A stretch of DNA of 64,000 bases from Streptococcus halichoeri (GCF_009870755.1 NZ_WLZU01000005.1:1-64000), one strand, 5' to 3'; positions 1 to 10,147 are shown, counted from the first letter of the stretch. The notes: generated by a model from the letters alone, not told the origin. Numbers and translations are program-made.

Positions 1-86
1 ATAGTAAGATAATGGCTAGGATAGCCTTTTTAGTTTGCCTGAAATTTGTCAAAGTTATTCCAATCAGCATAATGAAAGTAAAAGAA

Positions 87-119
87 AAGACAAACTGGAG
101 GTTTAGACCAGTTTGTCTT
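87..119 (-). terminator. Candidate terminator of rexAB (minus) in a convergent terminator pair
   Basis: A perfect 12-bp inverted repeat (87-98 with 108-119, 9-nt loop). Read on the minus strand it is followed by a T-rich stretch (86 down to about 77), which suits the end of the rexBA transcript that stops translation at 250. A second hairpin just beyond it serves the opposite strand. Confidence 0.55.
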
Positions 120-126
120 CAATCTG

Positions 127-160
127 AAATCGCTACTTAACGTGGCGATTTTTCTTTTTT
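127..160 (+). terminator. Rho-independent terminator for a plus-strand gene left of the window
   Basis: Stem AAATCGC (127-133) and GCGATTT (145-151) with an 11-nt loop, followed by a T-rich tract to 160. The direction implies a gene on the plus strand ending before position 1, convergent with rexA. No gene is visible in 1-249. Confidence 0.6.
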
Positions 161-249
161 GAGGGTTTGAAAAGCTATGATGGCTATGGAATAACTAACT
201 ACGGGAATGATTCTCCAGGATTTTATGAAAAATGGTTATTGCTTTCCAT

Positions 250-3200
250 TCAAGGCACAGCGACTACTTCTACTTTTTCACCGCCCAGTAAGATAAGATA
301 GGCATCAATCTGTTCAATACGGTAGGCTTGGCGTAGGGCCTGTGCGTAAAGTTGCATTTGGTGCTGGTAGCGATCGATCAGTTGCTTAGGGTCTTGGTAG
401 CGATCTGTCTTATAATCAAAGACAACAATACGATCAGCCAACAAGATATAACCATCTATAATGCCGCGTAGGACAAAGTCTTCCTGGCTAGCAGGATCTG
501 TTTTTAAGCTGGCAAAGGCAGCTTCGCGATGTAAAGTTACCTTGTGGTCCTGGATAAACTGGCCTAGTTCTGTCTGGTTAAAGAACTCATAGACTTTTTG
601 AGTATCAAGGGCTTCTTTGACTGCTGTATCGGCATTGACCGCTTGACGGGCTGCTTCGATAACAGTATGGCTTATCGGTACTTCTAGCGGGATACGCTGC
701 ATGAGCTCGTGCATCGCTGAGCCGATTTGACGTGCTTCTACCTGTTTTGCTTGGTCAAAATCAGGTAAAGTAAAATCCCCTGCTCTAGCGGCTTGACTAT
801 CCATGATTTGCACGCCATCCAAATCCATAATCGGCTGGTAAAATGCTTTTAATTGACTTGGGGTTCGGACGGTTGGTAGATTGATCGCTGCTGCGTACGT
901 TTGATTTAAGGCATTGACTTCTTCTACCATTGCTATGGCTTTTGCGATTTGCGGACTCTGTCTAAGATCTTTTAGGTCAGTCAGATCAAGCCTTGATCTT
1001 GGCTGGAGTGTACCGATTGCCTCGTCAGTCAGTTCAGACGCGCTAACATAGGCCACCTGATAGTCTAAGTCCTTAGCTGAAAAGGCGCTAGCGATTGCCA
1101 AAAGCCACTCTTGAAAAGACAGTAACTTTTCACGAAGGTCTGTGGGTAGCACCTTGCCTGGACTGCTTGTGGGGTACTTATCCTGCAGCTTACTTTGGCT
1201 GCCTTTTCCGACAAAGTACAGGCCTTTTTCAGCCCGAGTCATCGCTACATAGAGGAGCCGCATTTGTTCAGATAACGTGGCATGGCGCAATTCTTGTTTA
1301 TTAAGCTGATAGGCCACTGTTTCAATAGCTACCTTAACACTTGCTAGCTGCTTTTCGTGCAGCTCTTTTTTTAAGTCGGTCAGCCATTTAATCCCAACAC
1401 CCTGGTTACGGTTCAAAATCACAGGTGCATGAACATCTGTAAAACTAAAGCGCTGATCACAATTCATGATAAAAACATAGGGAAACTCAAGGCCCTTAGA
1501 TTTATGTATCGTCATCACTGATACAGCATCTTTAGGCTGCTCAATAGGGACATCAGCCAGGTCATTGTCAGTTTCTAGGATGCGGTCAATCATTCGAATA
1601 AATCGCGATAATCCCTTAAAACCTGACTGCTCGAATTGTCCAGCACGAATGGCTAGCGCATACAGATTAGCTTGTGCTTGTTCGGCTTTAGCGCTTGTTC
1701 CTACATAGTCAAAATAGAAGCGGTCATTGTAAATTTGCCAGATTAAGGCATACAAAGAGTGACTCAGCGCATACTGACGCCAGGCTAAGAGCTGGTAGTG
1801 AAACCGTTCAATCTGCTGGTAGAGCTCCTCTGTGATCAAGTCAGGATGACTGCCTAAGCGGCTCAGGCTGTTTTTTAATTTGCCATAAAAGCTCTCAGCA
1901 ACCTGATCTGGCTGAGACTGTAAGGCTATCCGAGCCAGCTGGTCTTCTGTAAATTGGAACATGGGTGATTTGAGCAAGGCGACTAAAGCATAGTCGTTGA
2001 GAGGGTTATTAATGGTGCGCAAGGTATCTAGCATGACCATGACTTCTACTGATTTGAGGTAATTAGCCTGACCACCATCGCCTACTACAGGAATACCATA
2101 GGCAGCAAATGTTTGAAAAATCTGTTCATTGCGGGTCCTTGAGCGGACCAACAAGGTTATATCAGAAAATGCAACCCCTTCTTCTTGATGGAGACGACTA
2201 ATTTCTTTTACAACTAACTTGACCTCAAAAGCAGATAATTGTCCCGTTTCTTGATCAGGGGGCTCTTGGCCATCTGCTGCTTGTTCCTCGCTAGCCTCTT
2301 TTGTATCAGTATCATAAATCAGTAATTGAGGCACTATCCCACCAAGTTCTTGTGTTTGAGTGTCACTGCCTGCAAGCAGCTCATGCTCTTTTTCATAAGT
2401 CACATCACCAATTGTCTCATCCATGAGATGCCTAAAAACACTATTAGTTGCTGCTAGGACTTTGCTGTGACTGCGGAAATTCTCTTTTAACACAATGAGC
2501 TTGCCTTTTGTGGGATCCTGTTTAAACGTTTTGAATTGATGATTAAAAATCTGAGGATCAGCCTGGCGAAAACGATAGATGGATTGCTTAATATCGCCGA
2601 CCATAAAGCGATTATGGCCATTTGCTAATAATTCCAAGAGGCACTCTTGCATATGATTATTATCTTGGTATTCATCGACCATGACCTCATGGTATTTGCT
2701 TTGAAAAGCCCTTTGTAGGTCCTGATTTTGCCGAAGAATATGAATAGCTAAATGAGCAATATCAGCAAATTCATAGCTATTTTCCCGTTTTTTGAGTTTG
2801 AAATAATGCGCTGAGAAATCACCCACAAACCTTTGTAAAATATTTAAAGCTGGTAAACTCTCTGGCTGATGGGCTATGATAAGCTCCAAATGGCGGAGCG
2901 TTTTTATCTGGTCCTGAAGGCTTCTAAAAACAGGATATTTGATACCTGAAACGGTTACCTGGTCCGAAGAAGGCAGCAGGGCGGTCAGATCCTGCGCCAG
3001 CTGACCTAGATGAGATTTACTATAGTAAAAATCAAAATGATTGGCCCACTCTTGCAAACTTTCAATAATAGCTAGATGCTTGGTATATTTGGCTGTTGGT
3101 TTACCCGTTTTTGTCGTTTGGCTATAATCAGGCAAATCTGTCACATCCTGTAAGGCATTCGCCGTTTGCAACATCACCTCAGTTAATTGTTGAATTAGCG

Positions 3201-3915
3201 TGTCTGGCAAGGCAGCATAGTCCTGATAGGTTTTTGCCCCGCGTAAAAAGACCTCCTCCAGCCAATAGCTGGGGTCAGCCGTTGACTGGGCAAACTGATA
3301 AGAGGCAAATACAACTTGCTTAAAACCAGCCGAATCTTTGCGCTGTCCTGAAAAATTTTTCACCAATTGGATAAAGGTGGACTGATCAGGACCTGCCATG
3401 TATTCTTCAAAGAGCTCTTGGTAGACCTGATTTTTCAAAATATCTTGCTCAGACTGGTCTTGGAGGATACGATAACGCGGAGCAATTCCAATGGTATAGC
3501 CGTATTCTGAAACTAACTTTTGAGTGAAGCTGTCCATGGTTCCAATATCTGCTCGTTCTATGGCTTCGATTTGTTCATTTAAGTAGTTTTTCCAAGCTGG
3601 ATCTTGCTGTTTTTTAAGTTCTGTGACTAATTTTTGGTGCAGCCGTTCTTTTAGTTCAGTGGCTGCTTTGACGGTAAAAGTTGCGATAAACAGGGAGTCA
3701 ATCGGTATTCCGCGCAGGATTTTATCAACGATACGCTCAACCATAACAAAGGTTTTACCTGAACCAGCCGAAGCAGAGACAAGTATATTTTGGCCACTGC
3801 TATAGATGGCTTCGATTTGTTCTGGTGTCCGTTTTTGAACCTTATCAGAATGCAGCTCCTCTTCTTGGAGCTGTTTGATTTTGGCAGCTGTTAAAAAGGG
3901 TTCAAACCTCATCAT
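250..3915 (-). CDS. rexA: ATP-dependent helicase/nuclease subunit A (RexA/AddA)
   Basis: UvrD-family helicase-nuclease, one half of RexAB (AddAB), which processes double-strand DNA ends for RecA loading; cytoplasmic. At 1221 aa it has the family's usual length. Visible parts: Walker A SASAGSGKT near residues 47-55, DEYQD (Walker B) near 413, the MTIHKSKGLEFP helicase motif near 800, LLYVAMTRAE (motif VI) near 890, and a C-terminal RecB-type nuclease with GIIDGY...VVFDYKTD near 1150-1170. The start overlaps the end of rexB by 14 nt (two adjacent ATGs at 3910-3915), which implies translational coupling. Family assignment is secure. Confidence 0.97.
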   Translation of the reverse strand: MMRFEPFLTAAKIKQLQEEELHSDKVQKRTPEQIEAIYSSGQNILVSASAGSGKTFVMVERIVDKILRGIPIDSLFIATFTVKAATELKERLHQKLVTELKKQQDPAWKNYLNEQIEAIERADIGTMDSFTQKLVSEYGYTIGIAPRYRILQDQSEQDILKNQVYQELFEEYMAGPDQSTFIQLVKNFSGQRKDSAGFKQVVFASYQFAQSTADPSYWLEEVFLRGAKTYQDYAALPDTLIQQLTEVMLQTANALQDVTDLPDYSQTTKTGKPTAKYTKHLAIIESLQEWANHFDFYYSKSHLGQLAQDLTALLPSSDQVTVSGIKYPVFRSLQDQIKTLRHLELIIAHQPESLPALNILQRFVGDFSAHYFKLKKRENSYEFADIAHLAIHILRQNQDLQRAFQSKYHEVMVDEYQDNNHMQECLLELLANGHNRFMVGDIKQSIYRFRQADPQIFNHQFKTFKQDPTKGKLIVLKENFRSHSKVLAATNSVFRHLMDETIGDVTYEKEHELLAGSDTQTQELGGIVPQLLIYDTDTKEASEEQAADGQEPPDQETGQLSAFEVKLVVKEISRLHQEEGVAFSDITLLVRSRTRNEQIFQTFAAYGIPVVGDGGQANYLKSVEVMVMLDTLRTINNPLNDYALVALLKSPMFQFTEDQLARIALQSQPDQVAESFYGKLKNSLSRLGSHPDLITEELYQQIERFHYQLLAWRQYALSHSLYALIWQIYNDRFYFDYVGTSAKAEQAQANLYALAIRAGQFEQSGFKGLSRFIRMIDRILETDNDLADVPIEQPKDAVSVMTIHKSKGLEFPYVFIMNCDQRFSFTDVHAPVILNRNQGVGIKWLTDLKKELHEKQLASVKVAIETVAYQLNKQELRHATLSEQMRLLYVAMTRAEKGLYFVGKGSQSKLQDKYPTSSPGKVLPTDLREKLLSFQEWLLAIASAFSAKDLDYQVAYVSASELTDEAIGTLQPRSRLDLTDLKDLRQSPQIAKAIAMVEEVNALNQTYAAAINLPTVRTPSQLKAFYQPIMDLDGVQIMDSQAARAGDFTLPDFDQAKQVEARQIGSAMHELMQRIPLEVPISHTVIEAARQAVNADTAVKEALDTQKVYEFFNQTELGQFIQDHKVTLHREAAFASLKTDPASQEDFVLRGIIDGYILLADRIVVFDYKTDRYQDPKQLIDRYQHQMQLYAQALRQAYRIEQIDAYLILLGGEKVEVVAVP

Positions 3916-6900
3916 GACTTTCTCCTTCTTGCATTAAGGCCAAAAAGCCCTCTTTTTTATTCTTAGCAGGCAATTTCACCAGATGTCTGGCTTGAGCCAA
4001 ATCAAGGTCTGCTTCAAACCCGGTGATCGCCTTTAATTGATCGCCTTGGACGGTTTTACCATCTTGTGTATAAGGATTAATCAGAAAATGTCCCTTGGTG
4101 ATTAGCTGTTTTGCCCGCTCAAATAAAGCCTGGTTATAGGTTAGCATTAACTCAATTTCCGCCTGACTATAAAGGCTATTGCGAAGGTAATAGCGACCAT
4201 TGGCTAGATGTTCTTTTGCCTCTTCCATAAAAATGCCGCGATAAGTCAGTTCCTGATAGACTGCCTCAACTAACTTACCACCGATTTCTTTAAACTGATT
4301 GAGTTCCAGTTTTGGTTCATGCATATGAAGATACATAGCACCGTAAAAAGGGCGCTGAGCTTGCTCACTTGCTTGCAAGGCTGATAAATAAGTAACCAAT
4401 TGTGAATTGAGGCCATTGTAGAATTTACCAATATCAAAATTAGTCTGACTAGATTTATAATCCACCACTCCTAACTGACCATCTGCTAATTGGTCAAGCC
4501 GATCAATTGTCCCACTAATCTGGAGGTGATCTGATAAGGGTAAGATAAAGTGTTTCTCACGTTCTAAGACCTGTAAATCAGTTTGCTGCTCCAAAATCGT
4601 AGCTGTTGACCAAATAATGTCTTTTAAAATTTCAAAGTCATAGCGACCTTCAGCCGTTGTTTGGTAATAAGTAGCAATATCTCGGTAGTGATTAGCTTGT
4701 TCAATAGCTGCCGCAACCTTTTGGTCAAATGGTACCGCACTGTGATCTGATAAAATCAATTCAAACACTTTATGTAGATAAGTACCATGATTATTGGCCT
4801 TTGCTTTAGAAGTTTCAAGCTGGTGTAAACCTAGTACATATTGGAGGAAATACTTGTATTGGTTGTTATAAAAGCTCGTTAAGGCAGAAGCAGAAAGCTT
4901 TAGCGGTTGTTCTGGCGGGAATATAAGAGCTAAAACCTCTGGTGAGAGCGGCTGTGTTTGTAAACGTTTAGAAGCACTAGGCCAGCTAAAATGCTCCCTC
5001 TCTAAACGACGTTTGACATAACGCAGCATGACTGTCCAAAATTGGCGTTCCCCATCATTTAGTTCTTCCGTCACATCTCCTTGATTAATCGCAACCACGC
5101 TGGATAAGAGGGACTTGAAATTGCCAATATCAGTTGCTTCCATTGAGAAGCGATTTTTCCCGATAGTAGTCAAAGGAATGCCTAATGACAGCAATTCTTT
5201 CAGATAGGGTGATAGCTCTTGGCTGACATCATTTAAAAGCGTTGGAAAGCTAATCACCAGCTCTTGGGTCGCTGACTGATACAAAGACATAGCAGTAAAA
5301 TGATTCTTTTGGCTATTATCATAACTTGGTATTGGCATTTGATGCAGGGCATCCTGGTGCTCATTGCTAGCAAGGCGTTCTTGATCTGAAATCAGAGTAG
5401 TGTTAAGAGCTGGTTTTGGAAAATACGACCGAGACATTCCAATAGCATACACAAATTTATTTGTATGTGGCTCAATGAGGTCATAAGATTTGATGGTCAC
5501 CACATCAACAGTGGCAGGTACAACCCGGTAAGTTGCCGCCTGCATGCCAGCTCTAAGCACGGCCAAGCAATGCGACAGCGTCATTTTTTCTTGTGCAAAT
5601 AAGGAGAAAAATTGCTCAAGCAAAGCTGTAAAAGCCTTCCAAACTTCCAAATCTTTGTCCTGCTCAAGTGCTGGTTTAGTTAATGATATAGCCTGAAATT
5701 GCTGGGGCAACTGGATAGCTACTAAAAAATCTCGGACCTGTCTGACCAATGCAGCTGCCGATTGAGCTCTTTGACTTAACAGAGTTTGGAGCGGTTGTAC
5801 CACTTTTTTTCTAATCTCATTTAAGAACGCCAAATCAAAAGTAGCACGACCTTGCTGGTCATAGCTCGTTTTAGTAAAAGGCTTGGCAAAATCCCCTAGA
5901 CCATTTAGGTCTGCATAATTGAGATAGTATTCCAGCTGGTCACTTTCTGGTTGCGTTATCCCTCCAAAGAGGCCCGATTTCAACAGATGACACAAGTCAT
6001 CAGCGCGCCAATGATATTTTTTGAGGCGATAAAGGGACTCAACAAATTGGACCAGTGGATGATTGGTCATGCTTTCAGCTTTTCCTAAATAATAAGGAAT
6101 CTCATACTTATCAAAAATCGGACCGATTTGCTGATAATATGTCTCCACATCACCCAATAAAACCAAGTGATCCTTGTAACGGTAGCCTTGATTGAGCTTT
6201 GCACGGATGGCTTTGGCGATGTGTTCAATTTCTTCTTTTTGGTTAATGGATTCCCACAGGGCGACCCTACTTAAATCAGCAGCGGAAAAATCAACTGATG
6301 TCTCCGTGAAATCATGCTGCGCTTCGACAGCTTTTCCTAATTTCTGAAAGGTTTGAGGATAAGTATCTGTATCGGCTAAATACTGTGGCTGCACCTGATA
6401 GCGACCGGCCAGCTTAAGGAGAAACTCTAGACTGGCCTCATAGACATTACCTTTTGTATAACTAGCACGAAAAGCCTTCTGGCTACAGTAAGCACCTATA
6501 ATGACTTGCTGGCAGTAGCGATGAAACAAGTCAACCAAGGCTTCTTCTTCAGCTGAAAAACGGGTGAAACCATCAATCACAATTACTGTTTTAGCCAGTC
6601 TATCATTCAATTGACCTGTCAAAATACTTTTAGCAAACAGGCTTAAAGGACTACTTGCTGTCAAAGCATTCGCCTGCATAAGGTCCGTGACCCGCGCAAA
6701 AATGGTGCTTAATTCGCTGGTCTTTCTGGGGTTATCCAAAATCAGATCGCTAATAGATAAATGTGACTGTCGTAGCTCTTTAAATAAATCAACCAGCTGG
6801 TCAATAAAGCCAAAATCTTCTTTGAGAGCATAAAACATCGGAAGGTCTTCTTGATCTAATTGCAATAAGGCTCGATAAAACAGCATGGTCAGGCCACTAT

Positions 6901-7147
6901 CATCCACTGGCTCTGACTCAGTCACCTGATCTAGTAAAAAATAACGAGACATCTGGGCAAAACGGGTGATCACAATATCAAAAGATGCCTGCTCTGGTAA
7001 CAATTCTAAGACTGTTCGTTCTTTTTCAAAAGATAACGAATTGGGGGCAATATAAAAAACCCGGTAGCCTTTTTTAGCAAAGGCGTCCGCTTCTTTTACG
7101 AGCAATCGGGTTAAATCGTGGTGCATTTCTGTGTATAAAAGTTTCAT
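3902..7147 (-). CDS. rexB: ATP-dependent nuclease subunit B (RexB)
   Basis: Partner of RexA in the RexAB (AddAB-like) end-processing complex. 1081 aa, the usual RexB length. The C-terminal nuclease domain shows ISGTIDRLD...LGVVDYKSS near residues 875-896. No Walker A motif is visible at the N-terminus, and the last ~330 residues contain no cysteine, so the Fe-S staple described for Bacillus AddB is absent here. The ATG at 7145-7147 has a good ribosome binding site (AAAGGAGC). A TATAAT -10 box lies at 7184-7189 upstream. First gene of a rexB-rexA operon. Confidence 0.96.
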   Translation of the reverse strand: MKLLYTEMHHDLTRLLVKEADAFAKKGYRVFYIAPNSLSFEKERTVLELLPEQASFDIVITRFAQMSRYFLLDQVTESEPVDDSGLTMLFYRALLQLDQEDLPMFYALKEDFGFIDQLVDLFKELRQSHLSISDLILDNPRKTSELSTIFARVTDLMQANALTASSPLSLFAKSILTGQLNDRLAKTVIVIDGFTRFSAEEEALVDLFHRYCQQVIIGAYCSQKAFRASYTKGNVYEASLEFLLKLAGRYQVQPQYLADTDTYPQTFQKLGKAVEAQHDFTETSVDFSAADLSRVALWESINQKEEIEHIAKAIRAKLNQGYRYKDHLVLLGDVETYYQQIGPIFDKYEIPYYLGKAESMTNHPLVQFVESLYRLKKYHWRADDLCHLLKSGLFGGITQPESDQLEYYLNYADLNGLGDFAKPFTKTSYDQQGRATFDLAFLNEIRKKVVQPLQTLLSQRAQSAAALVRQVRDFLVAIQLPQQFQAISLTKPALEQDKDLEVWKAFTALLEQFFSLFAQEKMTLSHCLAVLRAGMQAATYRVVPATVDVVTIKSYDLIEPHTNKFVYAIGMSRSYFPKPALNTTLISDQERLASNEHQDALHQMPIPSYDNSQKNHFTAMSLYQSATQELVISFPTLLNDVSQELSPYLKELLSLGIPLTTIGKNRFSMEATDIGNFKSLLSSVVAINQGDVTEELNDGERQFWTVMLRYVKRRLEREHFSWPSASKRLQTQPLSPEVLALIFPPEQPLKLSASALTSFYNNQYKYFLQYVLGLHQLETSKAKANNHGTYLHKVFELILSDHSAVPFDQKVAAAIEQANHYRDIATYYQTTAEGRYDFEILKDIIWSTATILEQQTDLQVLEREKHFILPLSDHLQISGTIDRLDQLADGQLGVVDYKSSQTNFDIGKFYNGLNSQLVTYLSALQASEQAQRPFYGAMYLHMHEPKLELNQFKEIGGKLVEAVYQELTYRGIFMEEAKEHLANGRYYLRNSLYSQAEIELMLTYNQALFERAKQLITKGHFLINPYTQDGKTVQGDQLKAITGFEADLDLAQARHLVKLPAKNKKEGFLALMQEGESHDEV

Positions 7148-7183
7148 AATGCTCCTTTATCAGTTCGACGAATCAATACTCTT

Positions 7184-7189
7184 ATTATA
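7184..7189 (-). promoter_or_regulatory. Candidate -10 box of the rexBA promoter
   Basis: Exact TATAAT on the minus strand, 36 nt upstream of the rexB ATG. I see no convincing -35 at 16-18 nt, so this rests on the -10 and its position alone. Confidence 0.4.
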
Positions 7190-7732
7190 GCAAAATGCGA
7201 ACAGGAATGCTCAGTCAAAATGCATAAGAACAGCCAGACAGCACGACCACGCAACGTTTCTAGTAAAAGAGTCCCTCACAAAAAGCAAGTAACACAGCTA
7301 AGCCAGGGAATAAGAAAGAAACGGCACCGCCCCTTTGTTTTATCCAAGGAGTCGGAGCCTCAAGCCTAGCTGACAAGCTGTTTCTACACCAAGAATCACA
7401 AAAACAGCCACCTGTGGTTGAGCTAGGTCTCCGTAACAAGCTCAAATCAACTAAGTCCTCGCAAAAAATCCAACCCCACTACAATCAGCTAAAGGTCTAA
7501 CTAAAATCGGCTAAAAATCCTAACCAGTCCAAACCAGCTCAAAATCCTGAACCTGCCAGCAAAAAACAGCAGGAAACACAAGCCACAAAGGCTGAGGCTA
7601 CTCTGCTGCTAGTTGTTGTAAGAGTGACGCAAAAGGCTTAGATCAAAAAGGCTTTTTGCTTAGAGTTATACTTGCTTGCCTGTCTCTTAGATTCGCTAGC
7701 TAGGAAATGGTAGAGGCCATACCTAAACGTCG
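7190..7732. other. Gene-free stretch between the pilus sortase gene and rexB
   Basis: About 540 bases with no credible gene. The one open frame of 61 codons on the minus strand (7260-7445) has no recognisable content. On the plus strand about 7514-7640 reads as a Lys/Gln/Pro/Ala-rich frame that stops at a TAG, possibly a coding remnant. A 15-bp palindrome (CAAAAAGGCTTTTTG, 7644-7658) is present but lacks a loop. No clear terminator for srtC was found. It marks one edge of the pilus operon. Confidence 0.4.
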
Positions 7733-8602
7733 TTATTGGTGAGTAAGTTTATCTAACTCACTGACTAAAAGGTCTTGGCGCTGCTGAGTGCGCCTTGTCG
7801 CACCTAAAAAGATAAGCAATAAGACCATAAGTACAATGGCTGCAATAAATGAGGCGATATAGATGGGTTCAATTTGTAGAGCATCAGCAACAACCATGGC
7901 ATTTCCATTTTCATTTGGCACACGGTGTCCTCGCACGAGCAGCCGATGCGTATTAACACCGTAGGGCGTACAAGTTACCAAAGTTTGATAGTCCTTGCCC
8001 TTAACAATCTGTAAATCTCTTAAATCATTTGGCCTAACAATTCGAATTTGATCAACTTCATAGCTATAGGAGTGATTTAAAATACTGACTGTCCATCGGT
8101 CGCCTATTTTTAACTTATCAAGATCTGAAAATAAGCGTGAAGAAGGCAAACCGCGGTGACCTGATAAGATTGCATGGGTTGATTGACCACCGATTGGGAG
8201 ACTACTGCCTTCAATATGCCCGATAGAGGTTTGTAAAACCTTGTCATTGGTCCCATGATAGAGCGGTAACTTGACATTGATCTTTGGAATCGTGATATAC
8301 CCCATGTTGCCGGTTTGATCAATAGACAATTGTGAATTATAGGCTTCGCGTTCTTTGGCTGTTAAGTGCCAATGAATACCACTGCTTTCAAATTGGCTAT
8401 TATATTGCTTAGCACGCTGTAAAATGCTCTCATACGCTTTTGTATCCATGTGTGTCACACGTTCTTGGTAAGTCATGATTGCTCTTGATTGGTGAAAGGA
8501 ATTCCAATAATTAGCAAGTAAAGGATAGACCAACAAGCCTACCCCCACAAGCAATATAGCGACAAGCACAATGGTGCTAAGATGTTGTCGGATTTTTTTC
8601 AT
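7733..8602 (-). CDS. srtC: Class C (pilin-polymerising) sortase
   Basis: Membrane transpeptidase that joins LPXTG pilins into the fibre. 289 aa: N-terminal membrane segment (about 11-31), catalytic domain with LSGHRG (His149), TLVTCTPYG (Cys211) and HRLLVRG (Arg220), and a C-terminal membrane segment (about 248-268) typical of class C. The DP(F/W/Y) lid motif usually found before the GYI-IPKI segment is not visible; the region reads YNSQLSIDQTGNMGYITIP. Last gene of the pilus operon, 39 nt after the backbone pilin. It is the only sortase here, so it presumably assembles both pilins. The layout matches srtF of S. suis. Confidence 0.93.
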   Translation of the reverse strand: MKKIRQHLSTIVLVAILLVGVGLLVYPLLANYWNSFHQSRAIMTYQERVTHMDTKAYESILQRAKQYNSQFESSGIHWHLTAKEREAYNSQLSIDQTGNMGYITIPKINVKLPLYHGTNDKVLQTSIGHIEGSSLPIGGQSTHAILSGHRGLPSSRLFSDLDKLKIGDRWTVSILNHSYSYEVDQIRIVRPNDLRDLQIVKGKDYQTLVTCTPYGVNTHRLLVRGHRVPNENGNAMVVADALQIEPIYIASFIAAIVLMVLLLIFLGATRRTQQRQDLLVSELDKLTHQ

Positions 8603-8641
8603 TGATGTTATCGTTGTCCTGTCTGACTTAGTGCAATAAGT

Positions 8642-10147
8642 TTAAGATTGGAGGCGACGTTTGGCGACAAAGATGACACCCACTGTAATAACTAGAATCC
8701 CTCCAATTGCGTAGAATAAGATTGTACCAATACCACCTGTTGATGGAAGTTCCGAGCCTTTATTATTTTTCACTGTAGGCGTGACCAAAAGGTTATCTGA
8801 GTTAGTCGCGTCACTCGCCCCACTACCAAGAGTAATGGCTTGTGGCTCAGACAATAAATTATAACCGGCGGGAGCTTTTTTCTCTACTAAATAGTAGGTC
8901 CCTTCCTTTAGGCCTGTGATGGTCACTAAGCCATCTGCGTCAGTTTTGTACTCAGTCGCTTGATCTTGACTACCCCAGGCCACATCGTCAGGATTACTGA
9001 AATCCAAAAATTGCCCAGCAGCATTTTTCAAGATAAAGACCGCACCAGAAAGAGCAGCATTACTTGAGCCATCAACTTTTTTAATGGTGATTTGACCCTC
9101 TCTGACAGTAACCGACTTACTTGGCGCGTCTGTTTTGTCATTGGGATTTATCGTAGCCGTATTCGTATTACTAGGTAGATCGCCTGAACCTGGCTTAGCC
9201 GCCTTTTTCAATACACCTGTATAGGTAACTGTAATGGTGTTAATGCCTTTATAGAAAAAATCATCAGCTGCGCCATTTTGGTTGTTTTCTGTCGGTGTAT
9301 TTGTGCTTGCCCAAGGAATCGTCAGCGTGAAGGCATCATTAGTTTCAGTGAGGGAGTAATGACCTTTTGACTTGTCCGTTCCTTGTGTCAAGGTGGTGAT
9401 TTGGCCAGCCGCATCAGTCACCGTTACAGTATAATCTTTATTTAAAGCAATTGCTGCCGCATCAGGTATCTTGTCTTTGAGGACATATTGATAAACTTTT
9501 TGAGCGCCATCATAATTAACAGCATTCTTATAAGTGATTGTGTACTTAATGGTGTCACCAACAGAATAAGAGGTTTGATCAACCGTTTTGCCACCGCCAT
9601 CACCCCAACTGGCATTGGTATTTTTTTCATGAATGGTGGCATTTGGTGAAACAGAGGTGACCATGACCACCGCACCATTATTGACATCACTTGCAACATA
9701 ATAATAACCATAATCACTGACTGTCAACACTTCTGAACCATCTGCATCATTTTCAGTGGCTGTTTTGACAGGTGTCTCTTTTGCCGAAATTGCCTTAGCC
9801 CAGTTAGCAATATCAGTTGCTGAAGCATTGTCTTTTTTACTCACATAAGTGCGTCCGCCGTTGACTGTGGTGGCAAATAGAGTATCAAACTTGTCAGAGG
9901 CTTTATAGGCTTCTTCTTTTCCTGCTGGAATCATGTATGCGACGCCATCTTTATTGGCATCACTTGCACTTGAATCTGCAATGTCAGCATCAAAGATTTT
10001 ATAAGCACTGTAGGTAGCACCTTTTTGAGTATCGGTAACAGTGATGGTTCCTGTCATTGCAGCGATAACTGGGACAAGCAAGGGTGAGGTAGTTGTCCCT
10101 AAGGCGAGAGCTACTACTAAAAGTAATTTTATTAATCTCTTTTTCAT
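8642..10147 (-). CDS. LPXTG backbone (major) pilin
   Basis: Secreted 501-aa pilin. It has an N-terminal signal peptide (about 1-30), Ig-like domains rich in Thr/Asn/Asp, a Cna-B-like C-terminal domain with a YYLVEKKAPAGY E-box, sorting signal LPSTG at 467-471, a membrane segment and the RRLQS tail. A canonical YPKN pilin motif is not seen; the WGDGGGKTVDQ segment after the first domain is a candidate for the polymerisation lysine (inference). The ATG at 10145-10147 follows GAGGAATTA. It lies between the ancillary pilin and the sortase. It corresponds in position to Sfp2 of the S. suis srtF locus. Confidence 0.9.
   Translation of the reverse strand: MKKRLIKLLLVVALALGTTTSPLLVPVIAAMTGTITVTDTQKGATYSAYKIFDADIADSSASDANKDGVAYMIPAGKEEAYKASDKFDTLFATTVNGGRTYVSKKDNASATDIANWAKAISAKETPVKTATENDADGSEVLTVSDYGYYYVASDVNNGAVVMVTSVSPNATIHEKNTNASWGDGGGKTVDQTSYSVGDTIKYTITYKNAVNYDGAQKVYQYVLKDKIPDAAAIALNKDYTVTVTDAAGQITTLTQGTDKSKGHYSLTETNDAFTLTIPWASTNTPTENNQNGAADDFFYKGINTITVTYTGVLKKAAKPGSGDLPSNTNTATINPNDKTDAPSKSVTVREGQITIKKVDGSSNAALSGAVFILKNAAGQFLDFSNPDDVAWGSQDQATEYKTDADGLVTITGLKEGTYYLVEKKAPAGYNLLSEPQAITLGSGASDATNSDNLLVTPTVKNNKGSELPSTGGIGTILFYAIGGILVITVGVIFVAKRRLQS

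Noticed and set aside
7260-7445. 61-codon minus-strand frame between srtC and rexB
   Set aside because: No recognisable motif, no ribosome binding site, Cys/Arg-rich composition unlike streptococcal proteins.
7641-7658. Palindrome CAAAAAGGCTTTTTG as a srtC terminator
   Set aside because: It has no usable loop and no T tract after the stem.
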